From: Eustoma russellianum
Taxonomy: Eukaryota; Streptophyta; Magnoliopsida; Gentianales; Gentianaceae
Assembly: GCA_036186865.1 (NCBI GenBank)
Contig: AP025040.1
Location: 42,156,752-42,220,751 of the forward strand
Reading direction: 5' to 3'
Length of the DNA: 64,000 nt
In this document: positions 34,490-45,500 of the stretch, in pieces
Layout of the letters: every line of letters begins with the position of its first letter
Position numbering within the stretch: position 1 is the stretch's first letter
Made by a program: the position numbers and the translations under genes
Notes under the pieces: model-generated
Told to the model about the DNA's origin: nothing
Seen by the model: the letters and a program-made list of their open reading frames with translations, nothing else
Databases searched by the model: none

Positions 34490-34787
34490 AGCATACCGTT
34501 TAGCATTGCCTCCGATTTTATCGCAAGTCCACAATGTATTTCATGTCTCTCAACTAATAAAATACGTGTCGTATCCAAGTCATGTCCTTGAGGCTCAACC
34601 ATTGGAGATTAAGGATGATGTTACGTATGAAGAGTACCCGGTGAAAATTATGGACAGGAAAGATCAAGTTCTACACAAACGTGTGATTCCGTATGTTAAG
34701 ATTCAATGGAGTAACCATACGGAGCGTGAAGCCATGTGGGAACTTGAGGAGCAGATGAAGGAATTTTATCCGCAAATCTTCCAATAA
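34490..34787 (+). pseudogene. Element C chromodomain end of pol
   Basis: After the solo LTR the pol frame continues as AYRLALPPILSQVHNVFHVS, the classic linker, then YEEYPVKIMDRKDQVLHKRV, IPYVKIQWSNHTEREAMWEL and EEQMKEFYPQIF. This is a chromodomain-like module; in chromoviruses it steers integration to marked chromatin. The three-strand core and the acidic W-E-L-E-E end are present. A TAA at 34785-34787 ends the frame, about 30 bp before the polypurine tract. Confidence 0.88.
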
Positions 34788-34818
34788 GGTATGTCAGTTT
34801 CAAGGACGAAACTTTTTT

Positions 34819-34833
34819 GTAAGGGGGGTGGAA
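34819..34833 (+). other. Element C polypurine tract
   Basis: GTAAGGGGGGTGGAA precedes the 3' LTR directly. Confidence 0.88.
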
Positions 34834-35637
34834 TGTTATGCCCCGCACCCTCCGAAACTTAGTTAAATGAGAGAAGAAATTTTAAGAAATTAATAACCTA
34901 TTAAGTACCAATTAATTCTTAATTGAATATTAGAATTCAAGAATTAAAGAAAAGAATTTAAGTAAAATACAATTTAGGAATTCCAGTTTTGCCCTTCTTC
35001 ATAATAAAAAACTGACAAAACGTCAGTTTCCCTCATTATTCACAAGAAACGACGACCTCCCCTCTTCCTCCAGCCATAGTCGACTTTTGCAAGCCCTAGG
35101 TGAAGGAGATAGCCTTCAAGAATCGATTCAACCTCCGGTTATTTTGCAATCCAGTTATCAGTAATCAAAGTCAAGTAATCATCTTATAAGTTCCTGCGAT
35201 TTGTGAAAAAAAGGCCCTCATTTTGTATCAAAATTGAATCACCATACAGTATTCTATCCTTGTCTATCTTTTGTGAATTATATGCAATTCTGTGCTATGG
35301 TTTCGATGTTTTGGCCATCATATGTTGAAAATCTAGTTGATGTTGATGATTATATGGGTTCCTGCAAATCCCTACCCCTTGAATCCCTCCTAGCTGTGAT
35401 TTCATTGTTGTGTGGGGTTTGAGGGTGAAAGGTGAGATCTTTGGAGTCGTAGGTTGAAATCTTTGAGTTCTAGGTTAAAATCCTTGTTATGTATGTGTGT
35501 AGTGTTCGATTTGTAGATTAAGTGTGAGATGATAGCAGGAATTAGACCTGGAATGATTGGGATGAGTTTGGGAACGATTGGGTTTTGGTTCTGCAGTTTA
35601 TGCAGAAATCGCAGAGTTTTCTTTTCTGGAATCGTAG

Positions 35638-35875
35638 ACATCGATCGATCGATGTCATCGACTGATGTACATCGATCGATCTATGAAGGAGAAATGAGAG
35701 ACTGATGTGAGACAGAAAGTTTCTGAAGGACTTTGATCGATCGATGTGAGGGTATGGAGTCACCTCGATCGATCGATGTAGGAAGAGGGATCGACTGAAG
35801 TGAGGCAGAAAGTATTCTGATGGAATTTGCTCGATCGATGTCAGGGTATGATGTGACATCGATCGATCGATGTAG
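35638..35875. repeat. ATCGATCGAT palindrome cluster, C 3' LTR
   Basis: Same cluster as in the 5' LTR but with an extra unit (GATGTCATCGACTGATGTAC). Two perfect ACATCGATCGATCGATGT palindromes are present. Confidence 0.92.
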
Positions 35876-36300
35876 GGTATGATGCTATACAGTTTTGTGG
35901 GAAAATAGAAGAAGGAAAAGGTAAGCTAGAGGACTAATTGGGGGACACTAGAGGCTTCTTAGGACTTGATTGAGGTTAATGTAAGTCTTGGGAACACGAC
36001 CTAAGATGGTGAATCAACGGTGAGGACTTCGTGAAGTATTTGAATTGGACTTCAGTGTGAATTGCCTAAGGGGTTAGGAACGAATGATTAGGGTTTTGAT
36101 AAGGTTCAACTGGAGCGTGTGAGGGTGTCTACTTCATCCCTTATGTACTAGTAAGAATGTTAATGTCGAGGTATGCGCGAATGTGTGAATAAGAGGAGTC
36201 TCAAGTGATCGAATGACATGTTGACAAGTTGAATGTGCGTCTTTGCATCATGACACTTGCATTTGCATTATGTTTTGATAAGAGCTGTGCTTTGGCACAG

Positions 36301-36495
36301 GGTATAAACTTTTGTGAAATGAGCTGTGGTGTGTTACAGGGTATAAAGACAAGTTGTAACCACTATAGGGTATAAAGTGAGCTGTAATGTGACACAGGGT
36401 ATAAAGACAAGCTGTGGAATATTATAGGGTATAAAGTTCAGCTGTGATGTGTCACAGGGTATAAAGACAAGCTGTAACCCATCACAGGGTATAAA
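36301..36495 (+). promoter_or_regulatory. Seven-copy TATAAA array, C 3' LTR
   Basis: Copy of the array in the 5' LTR, with the same number and spacing, so the array predates this insertion. Confidence 0.75.
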
Positions 36496-37186
36496 GTTAT
36501 GTGACCGGGCATTGTGACATGCATTGCACTGTTTTGGAAAGTATTGCATAAGCATTCGGGATTGTGTAGTGTAGAGCATTATTTGAAATGACATGCATCA
36601 TATGTTTCGTTCCGGTATGATTGATATGTAAGTGAATCGTTGTTTACTTGCTTGTTACTCCTTCTTTTCTTTTATTATGCAAGTAAATCCGAATTTTGGA
36701 ATAATTCAGGACATGTGCCCCAATTCCCCCTTGATAATTATATTCACTCATGTCTTGCCATGTGATGATCTCGTATATTTTATAAGCGGGTTACTTGCTA
36801 GCGTTTTTTGCTAAGGGTTCTACCCATTGTCTTGCAGATGAGCCTGGTTATGACATGATTTTCATAGAAGACGACGGCGAGTGGGCTGAATGGGGTGCTT
36901 AGAGCTTATCTTGGGAACTGTTATAGACTGTTTCTTATTATCGTAACTTTCTTCCATTCATTTGAGGAATTAGATGGCTACGTCCATAAATAGTTTTATT
37001 TACGTATGCTTTTGGGAATATAGACTTGATTTATTTAGATTTTAATTTGTAAGTGTCTCTCCGCATATTTCTCTTACTTTGGTGATGATTTGTATGTGAG
37101 AGTAATGACGTCTAGTAGTCCTCTTAGTAGGCTACGACGGGTGCACCTGTTCGAGTCTGTTGTCCGGGTCAGGGCACTACAGAACT

Positions 37187-37734
37187 CAGTCTCTAGTATT
37201 CTTGGGATCTCTCAGTTTTGCAGTCTGATGTTGGTAATTGGTGATTAGTCCAGTCTAGTCAGATTACAATGCATTGTGTGATATTTTCATCCCAAAAATA
37301 TTGTCGCGTGTTTCAATATATTTTAACTTTATAGCATGAGAAAAAACCAACAATAACGATATTTTTATGACGGAGAAAGGAACATAGTTCGGAGCTTTGA
37401 AATTCATCCTAAAAACAAAGTGCAGACATTAGTATATGAATTGTTTATACCAATAGAGGAGACAAACAATGAGCTTGATGTGATTCTTTGCTTTCTTCCT
37501 CCTTTTCTTTTTAATATAAACGCAATCCACATCATGATAAACTGAACATCCGCATTTCATTTCACACTGAAAAAGAAAATTATAGAAAATATTTGGACGG
37601 CTTCGTCGTATGAGTTCTACAATCCTTTCACATGCATGTAACATACTTATTTGAATACTTAACTCTATACATACATAACATACATATATTATCTACAAGA
37701 GTGTTATGTGTGTACACATACATACATGCATACA
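37187..37734. other. Unassigned flank of element C
   Basis: Continues the pre-insertion sequence of 27501-27654. No element or confident gene is recognised. A short minus-strand open stretch at 37440-37640 follows a TTTCTTTTTCAG acceptor-like motif but resembles nothing I know. Confidence 0.4.
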
Positions 37735-37793
37735 TAGCATACACACACACACACATATATATGTGTGTGTGTGTGCATGTATGTATGTATGTA

Positions 37794-37827
<34 letters not shown>

Positions 37828-37930
37828 ATATATATGCAACATATGTATATATAATATACATATATACACATATCTGTTTGTCTATCCACACGCACACATA
37901 TATATTTAGATACACGCACACATATATATT
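37735..37930. repeat. Mixed CA/TA/TATG microsatellite
   Basis: (CA)n, (TA)n, (TG)n, (TATG)n and TATATACACATA tracts run up to the truncated 5' end of LINE-2. Long frames over this stretch on both strands are artefacts. Confidence 0.95.
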
Positions 37931-39036
37931 TATGGCCATGTTATACTCTCTTCTCTTCTATGCCATGACATATGATGGGCTATATGTTGATACCGATTGC
38001 CGCTTGTTGCTTCATATAGTAGCCAATCCTTCACAATATACTGGGTCTTTTTCTGCGGATATACGAAAGGCTGTCATGTTGCTATGCCTAAATGCGTCTA
38101 CTCTCAGCTATTGTCCACGTGAGGCAAACACTGCAGCACATATGCTAGCGAGGTATGTACTGCGGGCTTCAGGGGCGGGCATATACACATCTGTGCATTC
38201 TCTGCCTTGCGATGTGCGAGGATCCTTGAGCTTGGATAACATTCTTCCAAATTTCCGTTTATGAGTCTCATTGCGGATTGGCGTTCAAGAAGAGGGGTTG
38301 CCTATGTCCGTTGTTGGCATAGGCAGCCTTGGTATGTTTCATTTCCATTATATTTAATGTGTCTGCTTCTACATTGTGTTGCTCAATTTCCTGTCTATGT
38401 GGATAACACATTTTATTTTTTTGAGAGATACGGGGATGGCAAACAACAAGCATTGGTACCTGATTGGCGTGGACTATATAGCAATATCTTCTGGGGGTTG
38501 TCCGTGGTCTTTTGTCTACGGACAACTTGGGCATGGTTTTCTTTCTTCCGTCATACTTATTATTTGAACCGCATTTCTTGGTGTGTTTACGTATATTTTG
38601 TGGCCTTTGAACGAGGTGTTGGCTGCCAATGGCGAAGGGACAACGTGCTCTATTGCTTGCTCTTGACACGAAGGATTTTGCTGGATTTTCTGTGGACCTA
38701 TATTTCTGCCAATCACGGATGCTGTTTCTTCTTACCTGGAGCACAAAACATGTTTCTTTTCTTTCTGTCATTGCGCTCACACATGTACTCATTATTTCCT
38801 CAATCATCTACTCATATAAATATGTACGCTTTTTCCTTCGTCAAGGTTTTATCCACAAGGGTGGTTTTACTTAACAAGGTTTTAATGCGGCATATCATAT
38901 ATGACTCGAGGTTGAGCATACTTACCTTCTTTCACTGGCTCTTCTCTTACGATGACGCTTGTTTTTTGATGTAATATGGTTTTCCTCCACCATAAGCGGG
39001 TCTTTTGAATAAAATTGCTTTATATAAAAAAAATAT
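37931..39036 (+). mobile_element. 5'-truncated LINE-2
   Basis: It starts inside an RNase H domain (AMLYSLLFYAMTYDGLYVDT, then CRLLLHIVANPSQYTGSFSA and CPREANTAAHMLARYVL), ending at the stop at 38262-38264 after NILPNFRL. The rest, to about 39036, is 3' UTR with the stem-loop at 38297-38326. The tail blocks are CCACAAGGGTGGTTTTACTT and GTAATATGGTTTTCCTCCAC, and the end is AATAAAATTGCTTTATATAA with an A-rich tract. The truncated 5' end abuts a microsatellite. A 237-codon plus frame and a 179-codon minus frame over the 3' UTR have no family resemblance and are not called. Confidence 0.85.
38297..38326 (+). other. LINE-2 3'-UTR stem-loop
   Basis: GTTGCCTATG pairs with CATAGGCAGC (one wobble pair), followed by CTTGGTATGT. 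Confidence 0.65.
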
Positions 39037-39054
39037 CCTACACAATGTTTTTTT

Positions 39055-40728
39055 TTGCAGATTGCAGTCAGATAATTTGGATCACACTTTTCTTCATTGT
39101 CCTGCAATAATGCCTCTTTGGCAGGAAATAGCGATACTATTTTCAGGACCAATGCCATCTCATACAACCATTCGGGCATACCTGATTCATTGGTGGAGAA
39201 CGTCTATGCCCAGTACCATGAAAGGCCAATTACGAGTTGTAGTTCCATCATTGGTAGCATGGGTGATTTGGAAGGAATATACACGAGTCCTATTTGGGGA
39301 GGATCATTTTTCATTCAGACGGCTTTTTCAGCGAGTTAGGGACAATGTATATACTTGGTGCATAGTCACTTAGGGCAGAAAATTTTCGCAACATATTCCA
39401 CATCTATCCGCCATCTCTTTCTCTCCTATTATCAGGCATCGCAGACCTACAATAGTTAGGTGGCTGCAACCATCGGTTGGGAAACTCAAATTAAATGTCG
39501 ACGCAGCGGTGAGAAGCACACATGCAGCTGCAGGTGCTGTCTTACGAGATTCACAGGGTGATCTAGTTTCTGCAATTTGCTTTTACTTGCCGGCTATGTT
39601 GCCTTTGCGAGCTGAACTCATGGCAATATAGTATTCTCTTATATTTTATGGCAGGGATTACGATCAACTCACCATAAAAAACGAATTGTCAGGTATTGCT
39701 AAGACATATCGCTAACTTTGAGTCATTTACTAGAGATTATGCTACAGATTTGCATCGCACAGTACAATTTTTGAGGTTGAATGCATTTACCATATCATAT
39801 TATCCACGAGAAGCTAATGTGTCAGCCCATGCTCTATCGCGCTATGGATTGAGGGCGACAGGAGCTGTCTCTTTTACAATTTTAGCTTCCTTACCATGTG
39901 AAGTATGTAGTGCGATAACTTTGGATACTACATACCCAACTTCCGATTGTGACCACTTAAATGTCTTCCCATATATTGGCGAACTTTTGATGCCGTTGCC
40001 TATGTCACATATTGGCATAAGCAACGTTGGTATATCCTTTATTAATTGCTAATGTTTTCATTATTTCATTTATAAATACTTACAATATGGATCATGGGTT
40101 TCTTCTCTCTGATATTTCTGAGGAGTATGAGTATCGCCCACTGAAATGGCTACGCTTCATCGAATATTACTGCATCGATGCCAGGGGGTCTATCGTTGTC
40201 TTGGACTTTTGGTGGTTGCCTATATTCCAGATGAATACAGGCAACGTCGGTATGTTTCTCACATGGATCTTGGACTTTTGGTGGTTGGATTTTATATGTA
40301 TTACCTGTATGAGCGACACTGGCTTTTTGTTTTATCATTCCTGGTCTCTGATATCACCGTTTGAGGACACTCGATCTTGCAAGAGAAGATGGCCATTGGT
40401 GCTAATACATTTGACTGACTATCGGTTATAGGGCAATCTACATCAACTATGGGTGGCTATAGCATGTTTGAGGCTTAGGCGACAATGTTTTATGTATCTT
40501 GTAATGGGTCAACGCTACAATCATATAAATATGCACATTTTTTTCTTCGCCAAGGTTTTATCCACAAGGGTGGTTTTACTTGGCAAGGTTTTAATGCGAC
40601 ATATCATATATGATTGGAGGGCGACAATTATATCTTCTTTGCATTCGCTTTTTACATAAGATTACTCTACTTTGTAATATGGTTTCCCTCCGCCTGAGGT
40701 TTCTTTCTACTAATAAAATGCGTTTCAT

Positions 40729-40733
<5 letters not shown>
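39055..40733 (+). mobile_element. 5'-truncated LINE-3
   Basis: It lies head to tail behind LINE-2. The coding part (to about 39960) is followed by a 3' UTR with two stem-loops (39995-40025 and 40215-40245), the family tail blocks GGTTTTATCCACAAGGGTGG, GCAAGGTTTTAATGCGACAT and GTAATATGGTTTCCCTCCGC, and an AATAAAATGCGTTTCATCA end that runs into (AT)n. TCTTGGACTTTTGGTGGTTG is duplicated about 70 bp apart near 40198 and 40266. Confidence 0.85.
39066..39957 (+). pseudogene. LINE-3 zf-RVT and RNase H
   Basis: The frame 39066-39373 shows DNLDHTFLHCPAIMPLWQEI and VVVPSLVAWVIWKEYTRVLF, then RVRDNVYTWC. These closely match the LINE-1a zf-RVT blocks. RNase H follows through stops: KLKLNVDAAV near 39480, LPLRAELMAI near 39610 (then TAG), and SYYPREANVSAHALSRYGL near 39800. 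The EIDC block is disrupted. It is non-functional. Confidence 0.85.
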
Positions 40734-40765
<32 letters not shown>

Positions 40766-40775
40766 TGTGTGTGTG

Positions 40776-40838
<63 letters not shown>

Positions 40839-40920
40839 TGTGTGTGTGTGTATACCCTTATATATGTATGTATGTATATAAGTGTGTGTGTGTGTATACA
40901 CATGTGTGTATATAGGCACA
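40731..40920. repeat. Long (TA)n/(TG)n microsatellite
   Basis: (TA)n, (GT)n, a second (TA)n of about 50 bp, then mixed TG/TATG tracts. It starts exactly where the LINE-3 tail ends. Frames here are artefacts. Confidence 0.95.
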
Positions 40921-41479
40921 CACAAGGACTTATATACAATATATGTACGTTATGTGTGTATGTACTTGTGTGTACAAGGCATTATGGACACACATTAAGA
41001 AATATTCAACGATAAACACAAATAAAAACGAATTATTCTCGCGTCATGTTTAACCGCATATATGGACAAACAACCTCACGTGTAGGCTGGGTTATTCTTT
41101 GAATTTTGTTGTCCAGCTGGTTGATTTTTGCTAAGCAATTGGTTAATTTATTTTAACCAACTTGTTTCTATTTTAGCACACAAACTTGTTCCTCGGATTG
41201 AGGCCTTTAAAAGCAAGTCCTTCAACCAATCTTCCACTACAACTTCATCACACAAGATTTCCTTATCTAAACTTAATTTCCTATCTTCACCGACATCAAT
41301 GCAGAATTTAACCTCTAAAAATAGATTATGATCGTTCATAATTGAAAAGAGATGTTTCTGGTTGTATATGTCATATCATTTCATGAAAAGCCTATCCTAC
41401 ATCAGACCATAAATCAAGAGAATCAACAAAATGACATAATTACATGTATTCATATTTGATACAATGTTGATGGATATAA
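40921..41479. other. Unassigned spacer
   Basis: No recognised element. A 63-codon minus-strand frame (41148-41339, MNDHNLFLEVKFCIDVGEDR) has protein-like composition but no family that I recognise. Confidence 0.4.
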
Positions 41480-41590
41480 GGTTCAAAGGTTAGAACACAC
41501 ACGATCATTCAAGTGACATAAAATTATTTCAGAACCATCTCTCTCTTCGAAGAACTCTAGCGCTCTTCGAGCAGCCCTAAAATCGCGACA

Positions 41591-42309
41591 ATGGATGGCC
41601 AAAATACATTCCAAACGAGAGAAGAATCCAATCAATTGCATTGAAGCGTAAAGAAATCTAAAAGGCCAGTCTTGGGTGAATTGTCTTCTGACGGCATCGA
41701 TGAACACGGTGACCATGGTGGGAGTTGGGCAAACCTCCTCCGCCCTTGCCAAGAATTGACAGAGCTCTACACTGGTGATGAGGAAAATGATATTTGTGAA
41801 GAAGAACACTTGGAACAGTATGACATGGTGATGATTGCAGAGGACACAGGCGCGGCTGTGGGTCAAATATCAATGGAGATACCGGTTGAGGAATGCAAGA
41901 GTCTGTGGAAGCTACGGCGACGGGCTCTCATTGTCAAGGTATTAGGCAAAAATTCCTCTTACAAAATGCTTGAAAAACGATTAAGTGATTTATGGGATGC
42001 TGGAGGAAAATTAGACATTGTAGACCTTACGGATGGCTATTTTGTTGTGAGGTTCTTCTCAGCTTTGCACTATTAGCAGTCCTTAAACAATGGGCCTTGG
42101 ATGATTCAAGGATTCTATATACCACTGATGAAGTGGAAATCTTTTTTCTCGGCATCACAAGAAACAATTAGTAACACACTAGCTTGGATACGCATACCGA
42201 AATTGCCTCTAGAATTTTTTGACGAAAACATTTTGTTGAGAACGGAGAGTTTGCTAGGAAAAGCCATCAAAGTTCATGCTACGATGATGAACATTGAAAG
42301 AGGTCGCTA
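41591..42309 (+). pseudogene. LINE H ORF1, first part (DUF4283-like)
   Basis: The frame opens at ATG 41591 (MDGQNTFQTREESNQLH), with a stop at 41642-41644, and continues through VEECKSLWKLRRRALIVKVL, LEKRLSDLWDAGGKLDIVDL and DGYFVVRFFSALHY. A TAG at 42074-42076 interrupts NNGPWMIQGFYIPL. NTLAWIRIPKLPLEFFDENI and LLGKAIKVHA follow. These are the blocks of the DUF4283 RNA-binding-like domain of plant LINE ORF1. Element F enters after IERGR, and the protein resumes at 47580 with YAH/ICVEIDLRKPL (in original frame). Confidence 0.88.
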
Positions 42310-42513
42310 ATTTCTAGGAAAACTGTATGTTTTCATTCATATTTTTCACGTTACACTGCACCTACTTCTTATACAACTCATGACCTACTCTATAAGGTAA
42401 ATAATCAATCAGCATAAATGTACAAATCACTATCCCTATAATCACGTCCCTACAATTACGTTTCTTAATTACACAATCAATTCTAACTATGGTAAATATT
42501 CTATTTCCTAACA
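42310..42513 (-). repeat. Element F 3' LTR, end-trimmed
   Basis: It aligns with 47373-47576 and ends CTAACA. The first about 20 bases of the LTR (plus-strand left end) are missing. Confidence 0.88.
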
Positions 42514-45500
42514 CTCCCCCTCAAGTTGGGACGGGGAGTCTTCAACGCCCAACTTGGTCAATGTCTCGTCAAACGCCCTTCCTGCTACAGCCTTTGTTAG
42601 GATATCCGCTAGCTGATCTTCACTTGGAACAAACGGTAGTTCTACCACACTGTCCTCAATTTTCTCTTTTATGAAGTGTCTATCAATCTCCACGTGCTTT
42701 GTTCGGTCATGCTGGACAGGATTTTCTGAAATACTAATTGCAGCCTTATTGTCACAAAACAGCCGCGCTGGAGCAGGAACATCAATACCCAAATCTGCTA
42801 GCACCTTTCGCAACCACAAAACCTCCATTACTCCTTTAGCTATCCCCCGAAACTCTGCCTCAGCACTAGACAAGGCTACCACCTTCTGCTTTTTACTCTT
42901 CCATGTAACAAGATTTCCTCCTAATAGAGCAAAATATCCTGAGGTAGACCGACGATCAACCAGATTTCCCGCCCAATCAGCATCTGTGTATACCTGAATA
43001 TCGAGATGTCCATGATTCCTGAACCAGATTCCTCGTCCAACTATCCCTTTCAGATACCGAATAATTCTCATCACAGCTTCCATGTGATGGCTCTGAGGCT
43101 TATGCATGAACTGACTTACAAGTCCTACTGCAAATGAGATATCAGGTCGAGTATGTGCCAAGTATATCAACTTTCCAACCAACCGTTGGTATCTTCCAAA
43201 ATCTGCGTCAGACCTACCTTCCTCATACTCCATTTTCTGATTTACTAGCATTGGTGCCCTTGCTGGTTTGCAATCTACCATACCTACTTCCGCTAGTAGA
43301 TCCAGAATATACTTTCGTTGAGAGATAAAGATCCCATGCTCTGATCGATCAACCTCAATCCCTAGAAAGTATCTTAGATCCCCCAGATCCTTCATCTCAA
43401 ACTCTGAGAACAACTGTTCTTTTAGCCTGGTCACCTCCTCGGAGTCATCTCCCGTGATGATCATATCATCGACATAAATTATAAGGCAAGTTATTCGATC
43501 CCCCTTTCTTTTGATAAACAAGGTATGGTCGCCATTGCTCTGCTTGTAATCATGTTTCCTCATGAAGCTTGTAAACCTCCCAAACCAGGCCCTCGGAGAC
43601 TGTTTTAGCCCATACAGAGATCGTCTGAGGCGGCACACTTCATCCTTAGTGAACTCTCCTGCAAACCCTGGTGGAGCACTCATGTATACTTCCTCCTTCA
43701 ATTCTCCATGAAGAAACGCATTCTTAACATCAAACTGATAAAGAGGCCATGACTTCGTAGCTGCTATAGAGAATAGAACCCTGATCGTGTCGAGTTTCGC
43801 CACTGGTGAAAAAGTTTCTATATAATCAATACCATACGTCTGAGTGTATCCTCTAGCAACCAACCGAGCCTTATACCTCTCAATACTTCCATCAGCCTTG
43901 TATTTGATCGTGTATACCCATCTGCAACCCACAGGGTGCTTCCCTGTTGGTAGATTGACCTTCTCCCAAGTGTTATTTTTGTACAAGGCACTGATTTCCT
44001 CCTTCATGGTTGCATACCATTCAGGCTTACTCATAGCTTCTTCAATTGTCCTTGGAATCGACACCTCACATACTGATAAATAACTTTTCCCACTTTTTAT
44101 TGGATATCGGGCTCCTTTCGACACTTTTCCTGGTGAGTACCTTACTGGGGGTTTTCCTCTGTTTTGTCTCGGAGGCAACACTCTTCCTGGTTCTGCTGTC
44201 ATTATACAATGATCCTGAACAGTTTCATAGACAACAGGAGATACAGGTAATAGACTAGGAAAATTATCAGTAGGGAGGTTATCAGGGATGTGAACAAAAT
44301 CGGAGACTGGTTCTGGTAAATGGTTTACCTGGTTCTGTAAAATGTCCGCTGAAGAATCACTGGTAGGATCAGAAGTCGGGACTATACCTTGGCCAGGTAA
44401 AGTACAGTCGGCGTCACCTACTTGCCATGTTGGAACTGCCTCCACCTGATTTTGGTTATGAAGCCAATCGTAGGTCTCACCATAGGTCTCCCCCTGAGGC
44501 ACATGATTGGCTGAATAGAAATATTCTTGCTCAAGAAAAGTGCAATCCATGGTGATATGGATGCGCCGAATACGAGGATTATAACACCGATACCCTTTTT
44601 GAGACATAGCATAGCCCAAAAACACACATTTGTCTGCACACGCATCAAGTTTCGTGCGTTGGGAGGAGGGAATATGAATAAACACAGAGCACCCAAATAT
44701 TTTAGGAGGGAGAGTAAGGACTGACGAAACTATCGAGTGCTGGGTAAGTACGGATAAGGGTGTACGGTGATCAAGTATTTTAGTGGGTAAGCGGTTCAGA
44801 AGGTAAGAAGCCGTGGCGACGGCCTCTGGCCAAAAACTTTTTGGAACATTGGATTCGAGCATCATAGCTCGGGTCATTTCAAGTAGAACACGATTTTTTC
44901 GTTCAGCCACACCATTTTGTTCAGGGATGTGAGAACATGAAGTCTGGTGTAAAATACCATTGTCAAGACAGAATGTTTTGAGGTCATTGTTGACGTATTC
45001 TCCACCATTGTCAGACCGAAGAATTTGAATTTTTGTATGAAACTGAGTGCTAACCATTTTATGAAAATGCACAAACTGGGAGAAAACATCAGACTTATGT
45101 TTCAGAAAATAAACCCACGTCATTCTGGTAAAGTCATCAACAAAAGTAACAAAATACTGAAAACCAAGAGTCGTAGGGTGCGGGGAGGGGCCCCATACAT
45201 CAGAATGAACCAGACTAAACAACTGTTTGACACGTGTATTATTGAGTTTATAAGTAGACCGAGTGTGTTTAGCATGAAAACATGTATCACACGGTAATGT
45301 AAGTCCAGACGGAACCAAAGAAGGAAATAAAAGTTTCATGTAACCTAAGGAGGGGTGACCAAGACGACGGTGCCATAACCAGAGTCGGTGTTGAGCAGTC
45401 CCGGTGGCAAGATTGGAGCGGCCCTGTTGTACCACATCTGCTACAAAATATAGTCCGTCCTTCTCAATGCCACGCCCAATGATCTTCTTCGAGCAAACAT

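Larger units (their letters stand above)
27655..37181 (+). mobile_element. Gypsy element C (chromovirus-like), RT-deleted
   Basis: A 9.5-kb Ty3/gypsy element on the plus strand with long LTRs (27655-29991 and 34834-37181), TGTTATGCCCC...CTACA ends and an exact GAACT target duplication (27650-27654 and 37182-37186). It has a Met-tRNA primer site and a polypurine tract. Coding order is gag, CCHC, protease, RT start, integrase and chromodomain. The block from shortly after the RT start to just before the integrase zinc-binding HHCC region is deleted, removing RT and RNase H. A solo LTR (E) sits in the integrase-chromodomain linker. LTRs differ by several percent by eye. The chromodomain and Asp-Leu-Pro-Gly-Val-Pro-Pro block suggest the Tekay/Del group (inference). 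Confidence 0.93.
34834..37181 (+). repeat. Element C 3' LTR
   Basis: A 2348-bp copy of the LTR. It retains the ATCGATCGAT cluster (35638-35875, with the exact 18-mer at 35638-35655 and 35856-35873) and the TATAAA array (GGTATAAA starts at 36301, 36340, 36369, 36398, 36428, 36458 and 36488). Confidence 0.93.

Noticed and set aside
37628..38264. 210-codon plus frame starting in the microsatellite
   Set aside because: Its first 100 residues encode simple repeats; only the RNase H part from 37931 is real.
38261..38974. 237-codon plus-strand frame and 179-codon minus frame at 38.3-38.9 kb
   Set aside because: Both lie over the LINE-2 3' UTR, whose tail blocks match other LINE ends. No protein family resemblance.
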